Shown here one piece after another: positions 19,468-28,089 of a DNA stretch of 35,232 nucleotides. Numbering within the stretch: the first letter of the stretch is position 1; each line of letters opens with the position of its first letter. Made by a program: the position numbers and the translations under genes. The DNA is from DASZQY01 sp036511595 (GTDB lineage Bacteria > Pseudomonadota > Alphaproteobacteria > Rhizobiales > Kaistiaceae), in NCBI GenBank assembly GCA_036511595.1, contig DATCBY010000002.1:1-35232 (forward strand), read 5' to 3'. The notes under the pieces are model-generated. The model was given only the letters and a program-made list of their open reading frames with translations. It ran no database searches and was not told where the DNA came from.

Positions 19468-20091
19468 ATGAAACGGTGGTTTGGACCGGCGGCCGCCGCT
19501 GCCCTCGTTCTGCTGTCCGGCTGCGCCGGGTTCTTTCCGGCGACCCTGTCGCCCACGGCCAAGATCACCCTTGCCCGGCCAGCCGGGCGTGGCGTGGTCT
19601 ATCTCCTTCGTGGCGGCTTCAACATCTTCTCGACCGGGATGGACGATCTTGCCGTCGAACTCCGCGCGGCCGGTGTTGACGCGCGATCGGGAGGCCACGC
19701 CGCGTGGCAAGAGACCGCAGCCGCGGCGCGGGCCCGCTACGCCGAGGACAAGACGCCGATCATTCTTGTCGGCCACTCGTGGGGGGCGCTGGCGGCGGGT
19801 TTGATCGCGATGGAACTTGAAAAGTCCAATACGCCGGTCGCCCTCATGGTTCTCTACGACGGTACGGATTCGGTTAAAATCCCACCGAACGTCCGGCACG
19901 TCATCAATTTCATTTCCGAGCCCAATATCGGCAACGGCTACAAGGCGACCGGGCTGCCGGGTTTCACCGGCACGATCGAGAACATCCCCGAGCCGGCTTA
20001 CGATCACATCAATATCGACAACGCCGAGCCCCTGCACCGGGCAACGATTGCCGCCGTTCTCAATGTACTCAAGCCGCTTCGTCGTCGGTAG
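19468..20091 (+). CDS. Alpha/beta hydrolase-like lipoprotein (paralogue B)
   Basis: 207 aa. The N-terminus is a lipoprotein signal with lipobox LSGC (Cys19), unlike its neighbour, which has a plain signal peptide. It shares VYLLRGGFNIFSTGMDDL, GHSWGA (nucleophile Ser104), VLYDGTDSVKIPPNVRHVINF with Asp131, and DHINIDN with His180. The paralogues thus agree around all three presumed catalytic residues but differ in localisation: soluble periplasmic versus membrane-anchored. ATG 19468 is chosen because an upstream in-frame start (19408) would precede the signal peptide. Its stop is 11 bases from the stop of the convergent SMP-30 gene. Function unknown. Confidence 0.7.
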   Translation: MKRWFGPAAAAALVLLSGCAGFFPATLSPTAKITLARPAGRGVVYLLRGGFNIFSTGMDDLAVELRAAGVDARSGGHAAWQETAAAARARYAEDKTPIILVGHSWGALAAGLIAMELEKSNTPVALMVLYDGTDSVKIPPNVRHVINFISEPNIGNGYKATGLPGFTGTIENIPEPAYDHINIDNAEPLHRATIAAVLNVLKPLRRR

Positions 20092-20102
20092 CGGCCCCTG
20101 AG

Positions 20103-20990
20103 CTAGAATAGCGCCACGCCGGGAGTCTTCGTGCGCACCCGGTAAAGCGACGTCGAGGCGGTGACAAACAGGCTCATCAGGTCGTCGTCGCCCCAGGTGA
20201 AATTCGCGACCGTTTCGGGAATGCGGATTGCCCCGAGGCTGCGGGCGGCCGGCGAGAAAACGTGCACGCCACCCGGACCGCAGCAATAAAGATTGTCATC
20301 GCGGTCGACTTTCATCCCGTCCGGGGCGCCTTCGCCGGTGCCGGTGACGTCGGCCCACACGGCACCATCCGCAAGCAGACCGTCGTTACCGACTTCGAAC
20401 CTGCGGATGTGGTGGCGGTCGGTGTCGTTGACGAACAGGTATTTCCCGCCGCGCGAAAAGCAGAGGCCGTTCGGCTGGGCGAAGTCGTCGGCGAGCAGGG
20501 TCAGATCCGAACCATCCGGATTGACGCGATAGACGCCGCGAAAGTCGAGCTCCGGCGCCCGCTCAATGCCGAACCCGGGCATGCGCCCGTAGGTCGGATC
20601 GGTGAAATAGATGCCCCCGTCGCTTTTCACGACGATGTCGTTCGGGCTGTTGAGCTGTTTGTCGCCGTAGTGCGTGGCGAGAACGGTAATGGTGCCGTCA
20701 GGTTCGGTGCGCGTCACCCGGCTGGTTGAATGTTCGCAGGTCAGCATGCGGCCGGCGCGGTCGTACGTGTTGCCGTTGGCCTTGTGCGACGGCTGGCGAA
20801 AAGTCCTTACGCCGTCGGCCGCGGTCCACCGGCGCATGTGGTCGCCGGGGATGTCGCTGAACGTGAGATGCTTCTCGCGCGGATGCCAGACCGGCCCCTC
20901 GGTGAACATGAAGCCGGTAGCGAGGCGTTCGATCGCCGGGTCGCCGCCGACGACCTTGCGGAAAAGTTCGTCGCGGATTTCGGCGATCAC
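20103..20990 (-). CDS. SMP-30/gluconolactonase family lactonase
   Basis: 295 aa from GTG 20990. A six-bladed beta-propeller metal-dependent lactonase: FTEGPVWHP with the first metal-binding Glu, NSPNDIVVKSDGGIYFTDPTYG (with the Asn ligand), FSRGGKYLFVNDT and GAPDGMKVDRDDNLYCCGPGG with the Asp ligand. Such enzymes open sugar lactones (gluconolactone, xylonolactone and similar). The GTG overlaps the preceding tautomerase stop as GTGA, so translation is coupled and the longer in-frame start at 21041 is rejected. No signal peptide is present, indicating cytosolic action. Together with the ABC importer it implies oxidative catabolism of an imported sugar. Confidence 0.88.
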   Translation of the reverse strand: MIAEIRDELFRKVVGGDPAIERLATGFMFTEGPVWHPREKHLTFSDIPGDHMRRWTAADGVRTFRQPSHKANGNTYDRAGRMLTCEHSTSRVTRTEPDGTITVLATHYGDKQLNSPNDIVVKSDGGIYFTDPTYGRMPGFGIERAPELDFRGVYRVNPDGSDLTLLADDFAQPNGLCFSRGGKYLFVNDTDRHHIRRFEVGNDGLLADGAVWADVTGTGEGAPDGMKVDRDDNLYCCGPGGVHVFSPAARSLGAIRIPETVANFTWGDDDLMSLFVTASTSLYRVRTKTPGVALF

Positions 20991-21202
20991 TTTCCCGCGG
21001 CCTTGCGACGCGTTTCCACGTCGATCTGCCCGACGTGCCAATCGCGCGCGGCGACTTCCTCGAAGACCACCCAGACGTCGTCATCGCCGAGGCCGGTAGC
21101 GGCGGTGATCGCCTTGACCACCCCCTTGGCGATGGCGGCCTTCTTGGCGACCGGGTCGCCGGCGATGACTTCCCTGACGAGACGGATGTTAACGAACGGC
21201 AT
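20987..21202 (-). CDS. 4-oxalocrotonate tautomerase-family protein
   Basis: 71 aa. After Met removal the protein begins with the catalytic Pro1 (PFVNIRLVRE). It has the typical beta-alpha-beta unit followed by WVVFEEVAARDWHVGQ, as in 4-OT family hexamers. It would interconvert keto and enol forms of a small unsaturated acid. The partner lactonase gene starts inside its stop codon, and the permease gene ends 27 bases upstream, so it belongs to the same operon. The substrate is unknown; a role downstream of sugar-acid dehydration is a plausible guess. Confidence 0.87.
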   Translation of the reverse strand: MPFVNIRLVREVIAGDPVAKKAAIAKGVVKAITAATGLGDDDVWVVFEEVAARDWHVGQIDVETRRKAAGK

Positions 21203-21229
21203 GCTTTCCTCCCTTGGCGCCGGCGCTCT

Positions 21230-22177
21230 CTAGCGGAGCGCCTTCTGGCCGCCGGCGGCGGTGATGACGCCGACGATTACGAGACCCGTCAACAGCAGGC
21301 GGACGCCGGCGCTGACGCCGAAAGTATTGAGCATGGTGAGCAGCAGCACAAGAAAGAGTGCGGCGCCCCACAGGCCCGGGACGTTGGCCTTGCCACCGGC
21401 CACCGATGTGCCGCCGATCACCACGACGGCGATCGAGGCGAGCAGGTACTCGTTGCCGATGTCGACATTGGCGCCGCGGAAATAGCCCGCCAGGAGGGCC
21501 CCGTTGAGGCCGCCGAGCGTGCCGGACAAGGCGTAGGTGAGGAAGCGGATGCGCCCGACCGGGATGCCGGCGAGCCATGCGGCGCGCATGTTCTGGCCGA
21601 TGGCGCTGACCGAGCGGCCATAGACGGTGCGGTGCAGGGCGATGGCGGCGGCGATCGTGACCAGTACGGTCAGTGCCGCCAGGATCGGAATACCCAGGAA
21701 CTGCAGGTTGCTGAAATCGGCATAGCCCGGCGGCGGCTTGATCTGCAGGCCGCGACCGTAGCTGATGTCGATCGACTGGATGATGAAGCTTGCCGAGAGC
21801 GTGGCGATGATGGGCGGGATGCGCAGCGCCCAGATGAGCAGGTAGTTGGCTGCGCCGATGGCGAAGCCCGCGGCGAGGGCGGCGAGCAGCCCGACGGCGA
21901 CCATGGCATCGTTGCCGTCCATTGCCTTCATGGCGACGGCGCTGGCGAGCCCGATGTTGGCGGGTAGCGACAGGTCGACGTTGCCCGGCCCCAGCGTGAT
22001 GACGAACATCTGGCCGATGCCGACGATGACCATGAAAACGGCGAGCGACAGCGCCGCGGTAATCATGCCGCCGGCGCCGTAGCCGTGCGTGAAGACGATC
22101 GCCGCCAGCCAGACGAGGAAAGCCCCGATGAATGACCAGATCCACGGTTTGACGAAAAGCTGGCGGATCCGGCTCAT
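21230..22177 (-). CDS. Ribose-type ABC transporter permease (second)
   Basis: 315 aa inner-membrane permease of the RbsC/AraH class (BPD_transp_2) with about eight to ten hydrophobic segments. Family features are GQMFVITLGPGNVDLSLPAN, the cytoplasmic loop YGRSVSAIGQNMRAAWLAGI (contacting the ATPase), and GGTSVAGGKANVPGLWGAAL near the end. ATG 22177 overlaps the stop of the upstream permease as ATGA. A longer in-frame reading frame exists but starts inside that gene. It completes a four-gene importer and pairs with the first permease as a heterodimer. Confidence 0.88.
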   Translation of the reverse strand: MSRIRQLFVKPWIWSFIGAFLVWLAAIVFTHGYGAGGMITAALSLAVFMVIVGIGQMFVITLGPGNVDLSLPANIGLASAVAMKAMDGNDAMVAVGLLAALAAGFAIGAANYLLIWALRIPPIIATLSASFIIQSIDISYGRGLQIKPPPGYADFSNLQFLGIPILAALTVLVTIAAAIALHRTVYGRSVSAIGQNMRAAWLAGIPVGRIRFLTYALSGTLGGLNGALLAGYFRGANVDIGNEYLLASIAVVVIGGTSVAGGKANVPGLWGAALFLVLLLTMLNTFGVSAGVRLLLTGLVIVGVITAAGGQKALR

Positions 22178-23160
22178 GCCTGCGCGTCCCGGCGGCTGAT
22201 GAGGGCGCGCGCCGCCAGCACGATGATGAGGATGGCGCCGTTGGCGCCCACCTGCCAGTCCGGCGGGATGTGCATGAAGGTGAGGAGCGGCGAGGCGGCG
22301 AGCGCCAGCGTCAGCGCGCCGATGACGGCGCCCATCGGCGAGACGCGACCGCCGACGAATTCGCCGCCGCCGAGGATGACGCCGGCGATGGAGAGAAGCG
22401 TGTAGCCATTGCCGATGTTGGCGTCGGCCGAGGTGGTGATGCCGATCAGCGCCATGCCGGAGAAGACTCCGAAAATGCCGGCGAGGGCGAACATGATCAC
22501 CTTGGTCCACAGCAGCGACCAGCCGGCACGGGCGATAGCGACCGGATTACCGCCGGCGCCGCGCAGGATCGCGCCGTAGGAGGTGCGCATGAGGCCGATG
22601 TGGACGACGGCGGCTATCACGAGCGCCGCGATGATGGGGAAAGGGACATACGGCGGCTTGAAACCCATGAGGCCGAGCAACCAGCCGGGCGCCTTGCCGC
22701 CCGGTTTCGGCAACAGGAGGATGGCAAGGCCCTGCCAGACGAAACTCATGCCGAGCGTGACGACGATCGACGGCAGATTGCGCACATAGATGAGCGCGCC
22801 GAGGCCGGCATAGACGAGGACCGATCCGGCGAGGACGGCGATGCCAAGCAGCGGTGCATCGTGGAGCCAGGTGGCGGTGACGCAGCCGACGAAGCCGACG
22901 AACGTGCCGATTGACAGGTCGAGGTCGTTGCCGGTGATGACGAACATTTGCGCGATGGTGGCGAGCGCGATCGGGATCGCCAGGTTGAGCATCAGGTTGA
23001 AGCCGAAATAGCTGATGGCGCGCGGATTGAGGTACGCGATGGCGATCAGGATCAGGGTCAGCGAGAGGGCCGGCAGGAGCGCGCGCAGCGTGCGGCGCAG
23101 GTTGATCGCGCCGGCCTGCGGCGGCGCCGACGTCGGCACGGCGATCGTATCGGTGCTCAC
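22174..23160 (-). CDS. Ribose-type ABC transporter permease (first)
   Basis: 328 aa RbsC-class permease from GTG 23160, which begins just after the ATPase stop codon (23163-23165). Features include TIAQMFVITGNDLDLSIGTF, LPSIVVTLGMSFVWQGLAI, the ATPase-contact loop YGAILRGAGGNPVAIARAG and GEFVGGRVSPMGAVIGAL. The end overlaps the second permease as ATGA, so both are made in equal amounts. A longer reading frame extends upstream to 23616 within the ATPase gene and is not used. Confidence 0.88.
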   Translation of the reverse strand: MSTDTIAVPTSAPPQAGAINLRRTLRALLPALSLTLILIAIAYLNPRAISYFGFNLMLNLAIPIALATIAQMFVITGNDLDLSIGTFVGFVGCVTATWLHDAPLLGIAVLAGSVLVYAGLGALIYVRNLPSIVVTLGMSFVWQGLAILLLPKPGGKAPGWLLGLMGFKPPYVPFPIIAALVIAAVVHIGLMRTSYGAILRGAGGNPVAIARAGWSLLWTKVIMFALAGIFGVFSGMALIGITTSADANIGNGYTLLSIAGVILGGGEFVGGRVSPMGAVIGALTLALAASPLLTFMHIPPDWQVGANGAILIIVLAARALISRRDAQA

Positions 23161-23162
23161 CG

Positions 23163-24629
23163 TCAGGCGCTCTCGATGAAGGAAGACTGGATGACTTTCT
23201 CTTCCGTCACTTCGTGGCGGTCGAGATCGGCGACGATGCGACCGTTGCGGAAGACATAGACGCGGTCGCAGTTGTCGAGTTCGTCGGTCTCGGTCGTGTA
23301 CCAGAGGAAGGTGCGGCCGCGATCGGCCTCCTCGCGGATCAGCTGGTAAACCTCGAGCTTGGTGGCGAGATCGACGCCGCGCATGGGATCGTCCATCAGG
23401 ACAATGTCGGCATCGGAGCCCAGCGCGCGGGCGAACAGCGCCTTCTGCTGGTTGCCGCCGGACAGCGACAGGATGTTGTTGTGCAGGTCGGGCGTGCGGA
23501 TGTTGATCTTCTTCTGCCAGGCTTCCGCCAGTTCGTCCTCGCGCTCGGTGGAGATCAGCAGGCCGCTGCGCAGCCTGACGATGGAGCGGACCCCGATATT
23601 CTCGGCGATCGACCACAACGGAAAAATGCCGTCCGCCTGGCGGTCGCCGGCAATCAGCGCCACCGGCGCGGTCACCTCGACGTTGGCGCGGGCGTGACCG
23701 GCGGCCGCGAAGATCGCCAGCAGCAGGTCGGTCTGGCCGTGGCCGGACAGGCCGGCGAGGCCTATGACCTCGCCTGCGTGGGCGACCAGTTCGGTGGTGT
23801 CGGTCTGGCGCTGGGGGCGGGCGCGGACGCGCATCGGCGTGTCGGCGCGAACGCGTGCGGCGGCGGTGGCGGCGCGATCCTTGCGCTCGGCGCCCATGGC
23901 GGTGACCAGCCGGTTGCGGTCGAAATCGGCGCCGGCGCCGGAGGCGACGACCTTGCCGTCGCGCATGACGACGATGCGGTCGCTGTTCTCCAGCACTTCG
24001 CGCAGCAGGTGCGAGATGAGGATGCAGCAGACGCCCGCGGCGACGACGCGGCGCACGAACGAGAGTAGTTGGCCGGCGGTCTCTGCATCGAGCGAGGACG
24101 TAGGCTCGTCGAGGATCACCAGATGGAGGGGATCGTCGGTGACGGTGAAGGCGCGCGCGACCTCGACCATCTGACGCTTGCCGATCGACAGGTCCCGGAC
24201 GATGTCGCCGGGGCCGACACCGTGGCCGGGAAAAATTTCGTCGAGCTTGGCAAGGATCAGGTCGCCGGCACGACGGCGCCAGCCGAAGCCGCGGAGCGAG
24301 GCGTGATTGACGCGGGCGTTCTCGGCCACGGTGAGATTGGGACAGAGCGACAGTTCCTGGAAAACGCAGCGGATGCCGAGCTTCTGGGCGAGCGCCACGG
24401 AATATTTCCGCTGCGCCGTGCCGTTGATGGCGATGGTGCCCCGGCCGGGCGTGAGCGTGCCGGCGAGGATATGCATCAGCGTCGACTTGCCGGCGCCGTT
24501 ATGGCCGACGAGGCCGACGCACTCGCCGCGATCGACGATGAGATCGACCCCGTCGAGCGCACGGACGGCGCCGAAATGTCTTTCGACGCCGTCCAGCTTG
24601 ACTACGTGCGCGCTTGCCTCGGACATCAT
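23163..24629 (-). CDS. Sugar ABC transporter ATP-binding protein, two ABC domains (RbsA-like)
   Basis: 488 aa. The first domain has Walker A GHNGAGKS (42-49), signature LSIGKRQMVEVARA and Walker B VILDEPTSSLD. The second domain has a degenerate Walker A (GLSGHGQTD, no Lys) and signature LSGGNQQKALFARA, with VLMDDPMRGVD where the Walker B acidic pair is Asp-Asp. A weakened second site is usual in RbsA/MglA-type ATPases, so this is not a defect by itself. It energises the two adjacent permeases. Met1-Met2 leaves the exact start open by one codon. It lies 57 bases downstream of the binding-protein gene. Confidence 0.92.
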   Translation of the reverse strand: MMSEASAHVVKLDGVERHFGAVRALDGVDLIVDRGECVGLVGHNGAGKSTLMHILAGTLTPGRGTIAINGTAQRKYSVALAQKLGIRCVFQELSLCPNLTVAENARVNHASLRGFGWRRRAGDLILAKLDEIFPGHGVGPGDIVRDLSIGKRQMVEVARAFTVTDDPLHLVILDEPTSSLDAETAGQLLSFVRRVVAAGVCCILISHLLREVLENSDRIVVMRDGKVVASGAGADFDRNRLVTAMGAERKDRAATAAARVRADTPMRVRARPQRQTDTTELVAHAGEVIGLAGLSGHGQTDLLLAIFAAAGHARANVEVTAPVALIAGDRQADGIFPLWSIAENIGVRSIVRLRSGLLISTEREDELAEAWQKKINIRTPDLHNNILSLSGGNQQKALFARALGSDADIVLMDDPMRGVDLATKLEVYQLIREEADRGRTFLWYTTETDELDNCDRVYVFRNGRIVADLDRHEVTEEKVIQSSFIESA

Positions 24630-24686
24630 TTGGCCGGGCCTCTCCGGCGTGCGAGGGTCAATGGTGCCTTGGGCCGGCGCGAAACG

Positions 24687-25706
24687 CTACTTGGTGTTCG
24701 CGGCGATCGCCTTGACGGCGTCGTCCTGGGTGTACTCGTGGCTGGCGACGCTGCCCTTCTCGATGGTCGGCAGCACGGCCTCGAAGTCGTCCTGGGTGAA
24801 GGCAAGATACGGGACGAGGAGGTCATGTGGGACCTTCTTGCCGTCCAGAATCTGCTGCGCCACCCAGAAGGCGAGCGTGGAGACGCCCGGCGCGATGGAA
24901 GCCGACCATGTGGTGTAGCCGTCCTTCGCCTTCTGCTCCTTCCACCAGTTCAGTTCGTCCTGGCGATTGCCCATGATGATGGTCGGGCGCGGCTTGCCGG
25001 CGGCGGCGAAGGCTTGCGCAGCGCCGTAGCCGTCACCGCCCTGGTCGACGATGCCGACGACATCGGGGAGCGACGGCAGGACTGTGGCTACCGCCTTCTG
25101 GGCGGTCGTCTGGTCCCAGTCGCCGGTGACCGAGTTGACGATCTTGAAATCGGGGTGCGCGGCAACGCCCTCGAGGATGCCGGCGTGGATGGCATCGTCG
25201 ATCGACGTGCCGGCCAGTCCGCGGATCTCAAGCAGGTTACCGCCCTTCGGCTGGAACTTGACCATCTGCTCGACTTCCTGCTTGCCCATGTCCTTGAAGT
25301 CGACGACCACACGATAGGCGCAAGGTTCGGTCACCGTGCCGTCGAAGGAGACGACGGTGATGCCGGCGTCGCAAGCCTGCTTGATGGCGCCGTTCAGCGC
25401 GTCCGGCGATGCCGCGTTGATGACGATGGCGTCGTAGCCCTGCAGGATCAGGTTCTGGATCTGCGCCGCCTGGGTCGGAACTTCCTTGTCGGCGGTGGTG
25501 AAGACGTCGGCTGCCGCGACGACCTTGTCGGCGACCGCTTTCTTGGTGACGGCGTCGTAGCTCTTCAGCATCGCCTGGCGCCAGCTGTTGCCGGCGTAGT
25601 TGTTGGAGAAGGCGATCTTTTTCGAGCTGGTATCGGCGAATGCGGTGCCGGCGACGAACGCGGTCCCCAGTGCTGCCAATGCTAGCATGTTAGTGAATCG
25701 ACTCAT
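24687..25706 (-). CDS. Periplasmic sugar-binding protein (RbsB-type, Peripla_BP_4)
   Basis: 339 aa. An Ala-rich signal peptide ends in AFA|DT (cut after 24). The mature protein begins KKIAFSNNYAGNSWRQAM, the usual first strand of ribose-type binding proteins. A second typical patch is NLILQGYDAIVINAASPDALN and, later, IVDQGGDGYGAAQAFAAAGKP. It binds the imported solute; the exact sugar is unknown. GGGAGGTTAGCCAA before ATG 25706 is a strong ribosome-binding site. An upstream in-frame extension to 25883 would bury the signal peptide and is rejected. It is the promoter-proximal gene of the importer operon. Confidence 0.9.
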   Translation of the reverse strand: MSRFTNMLALAALGTAFVAGTAFADTSSKKIAFSNNYAGNSWRQAMLKSYDAVTKKAVADKVVAAADVFTTADKEVPTQAAQIQNLILQGYDAIVINAASPDALNGAIKQACDAGITVVSFDGTVTEPCAYRVVVDFKDMGKQEVEQMVKFQPKGGNLLEIRGLAGTSIDDAIHAGILEGVAAHPDFKIVNSVTGDWDQTTAQKAVATVLPSLPDVVGIVDQGGDGYGAAQAFAAAGKPRPTIIMGNRQDELNWWKEQKAKDGYTTWSASIAPGVSTLAFWVAQQILDGKKVPHDLLVPYLAFTQDDFEAVLPTIEKGSVASHEYTQDDAVKAIAANTK

Positions 25707-26076
25707 TTGGCTAACCTCCCAAGGTGTTCTTTGTTTTGAGTGCAGAAGCCGATGGCTTGCCGTCCCATGCGGGACGTAATTCCAGTCTAGTGCAGGACGA
25801 GCGCGATGAACAAGACGGGCGGCGGCCGGTTCACGGTAAGTTTGGTGTTGGCGGCTTGGCCCGAGCACGCGCAGCCAGTTCAAGAATCCCCCAAATGTAA
25901 GGAACCCGCCGCCGACGGTGGCAGGCGGCGGGCCATTTCCGGACGCGGCACTCGAGGGGGCCTCCGAATGAAACGTCCCTATCCGACATCGCGAACCAGG
26001 CTTACGGGAAGCTTACAGCGCCGCTCTGGCGAGGAGAGGGATCGATCTTGAGCACGCAGCGATCTGCGCCGACCCA
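25707..26076. other. Intergenic region between importer operon and cytochrome b561
   Basis: No gene is supported in these 370 bases. The region holds the importer operon leader and a candidate operator (25761-25776). It also holds a strong hairpin, CCCGCCGCC (25905-25913) and GGCGGCGGG (25924-25932) with a 10-base loop, which could end the minus-strand cytochrome b561 transcript. Its T-run is weak on both strands. An open frame at 25806-26051 is low-complexity and not convincing. Confidence 0.6.
25761..25776. promoter_or_regulatory. Inverted repeat upstream of the sugar-binding protein gene
   Basis: CGTCCC-ATGC-GGGACG is a perfect 6-bp inverted repeat about 55 bases upstream of the binding-protein ATG. 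It sits where the operator of a LacI- or GntR-type regulator would be expected in a sugar operon. No regulator gene is present in the window, so this is only a candidate. Confidence 0.35.
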
Positions 26077-26607
26077 CTAACCCACCGGCAGCATTTGCCG
26101 CAGCACGCGATCCTTGAGGATGACGTGGTGAAAGATTGCGGCCGCCGCATGGAAGCCGGCTACCCAGATGATCGTCGTGCCGAGCAATTGATGAATTTCC
26201 AGAATCTGATGCCCGGTGCTACGCGATGTCGTCAGGAATGGTCCGACGCCGACGCCGTAGACCGTGATCGAGTGTCCTTCTAGCCACGAACCGACTATCG
26301 CGCTGGTCGGAATAGCGACCATCAGCGCGTAGAGTAGCCAATGCACGAGTTTGCTGGCGGCGGCCATAATCCCCGGCATCGGCGGCTCAACCGGCCGATG
26401 GTCGAAGAAACGCCAGAGCAGGCGCAAAAGGACCAGGCAGAACACCGTAAAGCCCAATGTCTCGTGCAGGGCCAAGATCGGCGAGGACTGGCCGCCCCGC
26501 TCCCACGTCCCCGCAATCAGCCACGTCCACAGGATGAGAACGACGGTGATCCAGTGAAACGCCTGAGCGACCAAGCCATAGCGGCGGTCATTTCCTCTTA
26601 TCGACAT
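26077..26607 (-). CDS. Cytochrome b561 (diheme membrane electron carrier)
   Basis: 176 aa with four transmembrane helices. The haem-ligand histidines are visible in HWITVVLILWTW (helix 1), LHETLGF, KLVHWLLYALM and QLLGTTIIWVAGFHAAAAIFHH (last helix). The C-terminal ILKDRVLRQMLP is common to the bacterial b561/CybB group, which passes electrons from quinol to periplasmic partners or superoxide. AGAGG lies eight bases before ATG 26607; an upstream in-frame ATG (26646) is less well placed. It is transcribed divergently from a cupredoxin gene about 270 bases away, a plausible functional partner. Confidence 0.88.
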   Translation of the reverse strand: MSIRGNDRRYGLVAQAFHWITVVLILWTWLIAGTWERGGQSSPILALHETLGFTVFCLVLLRLLWRFFDHRPVEPPMPGIMAAASKLVHWLLYALMVAIPTSAIVGSWLEGHSITVYGVGVGPFLTTSRSTGHQILEIHQLLGTTIIWVAGFHAAAAIFHHVILKDRVLRQMLPVG

Positions 26608-26876
26608 GGCGTTTAACCTCTTCTGATCTCCCAACGTCGGCGACATGACTCGATCAACATTACGTCACGCTGACGGCTCGCAGCCCCGACGGCACCGGCG
26701 CATTACAACGCGGTAAGGCCCTTTCGGTTGCCCGCCGCTTTCACACTTCGGGTGCATTTCCCCCAGCCGTCAAAATCGTTGTGGAGACGGGATCGTCAGC
26801 CAGGCGTCAGGAAGCACCACTAGACGCGATGTCGGCCGACACCGGCACAATGCGATTTCGCGAAAGGGGACTACTG

Positions 26877-27371
26877 ATGTTGAAGTTCCACCGTTCACTT
26901 GCCGCTCTCACATCATTGTTTGGCGTTGCGATACTTGTGCTGCCTGCGCTCGCCGCGCCGAGTGTGGTCACCGTCACGCTCAACAACAAACCCATCGCGG
27001 CCGCGCTGCCTGGCGACCTTGGAATGGAAATGCCAGGCGCGGACATGAGCAAGGCCGTGATGTCGATCACCGCGTCACCGAACACGGTCCCGGCGGGCGA
27101 GGTGACCTTCGTTGCGACCAACAAGTCCAGTGACTTCACTCACGAGATGGTCGTTGTCAGGATGACCGACCCGCACAGGCCGCTTCCTTACGTTACCGCA
27201 GACAACAAGGTGAACGAGGACGCAGCGGGGCACCTCGGCGAGGTGTCTGAACTCGACCCCGGAAAATCCGGCAGCCTGTCGCTGACACTGACACCCGGCA
27301 CTTACATGCTGTTCTGCAACGTTGCGGGCCACTACATGGCGGGGATGTGGACAACGATCACCGTGCAGTAG
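26877..27371 (+). CDS. Exported cupredoxin (type 1 copper protein)
   Basis: 164 aa with a signal peptide (VLPALAA, cut near 27). The cupredoxin domain ends in a loop with Cys147, His152 and Met157 (LFCNVAGHYMAGM). His89 (FTHEM) is the fourth ligand, so a complete blue-copper site is visible. The protein would act as a periplasmic electron carrier or copper-binding protein. ATG 26877 is preceded by AAAGGGG; an upstream in-frame frame from 26781 adds non-signal sequence. The response regulator follows 58 bases downstream, so it may share that transcript. The Met-rich mid-section (GMEMPGADMSKAVM) hints at copper binding. Confidence 0.85.
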   Translation: MLKFHRSLAALTSLFGVAILVLPALAAPSVVTVTLNNKPIAAALPGDLGMEMPGADMSKAVMSITASPNTVPAGEVTFVATNKSSDFTHEMVVVRMTDPHRPLPYVTADNKVNEDAAGHLGEVSELDPGKSGSLSLTLTPGTYMLFCNVAGHYMAGMWTTITVQ

Positions 27372-27429
27372 GGTTGGTAGTCTAGACTGCCTCGGGTGCT
27401 CCGGGGCAGCCGCCTGGGAACGGCTATCA

Positions 27430-28089
27430 ATGCGAATCTTGCTCGTCGAGGACGACGACATGCTGGGCAATGCCGTGCGCGATCATCTCGTTGCGCACCG
27501 GCATGCGGTGGATTGGATGACCCGGATCGCGCGCGCCGCCGACGCTCGTGCGCCCACTCCCTATGACATCATACTGCTGGACCTGAACCTGCCGGACGGC
27601 GGTGGACTCGAATTTCTGCAGGGTCTTCGCAAAAGCGGTGACCGCGTGCCGGTGATCATTCTGACGGCCATGGATCAATTGACGGCGCGCATCAGCGGAC
27701 TCAATGCGGGTGCCGACGACTACCTCGTGAAGCCGTTCGATCTCGATGAACTGATCGCACGCGTTGCCGCCGTAGGCCGGCGCCACGCCGGCAACCCGAA
27801 CCCGCTGATTGAAATCGGGGCGCTCAGCATCGACCAGAGCCGACGCATTGCCGCCGTCCGCGGTCGGGTACTGGACTTGACGGCGCGCGAATGGGCGCTG
27901 CTCGACAAACTGTCCCAACATCCCGGCACGGTCGTTTCGAAAGCGCAGATCGAGGACGCGCTGTTCGAATTCGGGGCCGAGGTCGAGAGCAACGCCGTCG
28001 AGGTCTACGTGAGCCGGCTTCGCAAGAAGATAGGCCATCCGCTTATTCACACGTCGCGCGGCCTCGGCTACCGACTGGCTCGGTCGTGA
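27430..28089 (+). CDS. OmpR/PhoB-family response regulator
   Basis: 219 aa. Receiver domain: acidic pocket EDDD (7-10), phospho-acceptor Asp51 (LLDLNLP), Thr79 and Lys101 (YLVKPFD). The C-terminal half is a winged-helix DNA-binding domain (LTAREWALLDKL, then VEVYVSRLRKKI and TSRGLGYRL). It resembles the QseB/TctD subgroup. The downstream kinase start GTG overlaps its stop as GTGA, so the two are coupled. The likely target is the adjacent cupredoxin/cytochrome pair, but that is inferred from position alone. Confidence 0.93.
   Translation: MRILLVEDDDMLGNAVRDHLVAHRHAVDWMTRIARAADARAPTPYDIILLDLNLPDGGGLEFLQGLRKSGDRVPVIILTAMDQLTARISGLNAGADDYLVKPFDLDELIARVAAVGRRHAGNPNPLIEIGALSIDQSRRIAAVRGRVLDLTAREWALLDKLSQHPGTVVSKAQIEDALFEFGAEVESNAVEVYVSRLRKKIGHPLIHTSRGLGYRLARS

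Noticed and set aside
23700..23800. Degenerate second Walker A of the double ATPase as a sign of inactivation
   Set aside because: A weakened second site is normal in RbsA/MglA-type ATPases.
24069..25685. Long plus-strand open frame opposite the binding-protein and ATPase genes
   Set aside because: Antisense shadow; Asp/Gly/Val-rich with no recognisable domain, while both minus-strand genes are canonical.
25806..26051. 81-codon open frame between the importer operon and cytochrome b561
   Set aside because: Arg/Gly-rich, no ribosome-binding site, and it spans a strong hairpin; more likely non-coding.
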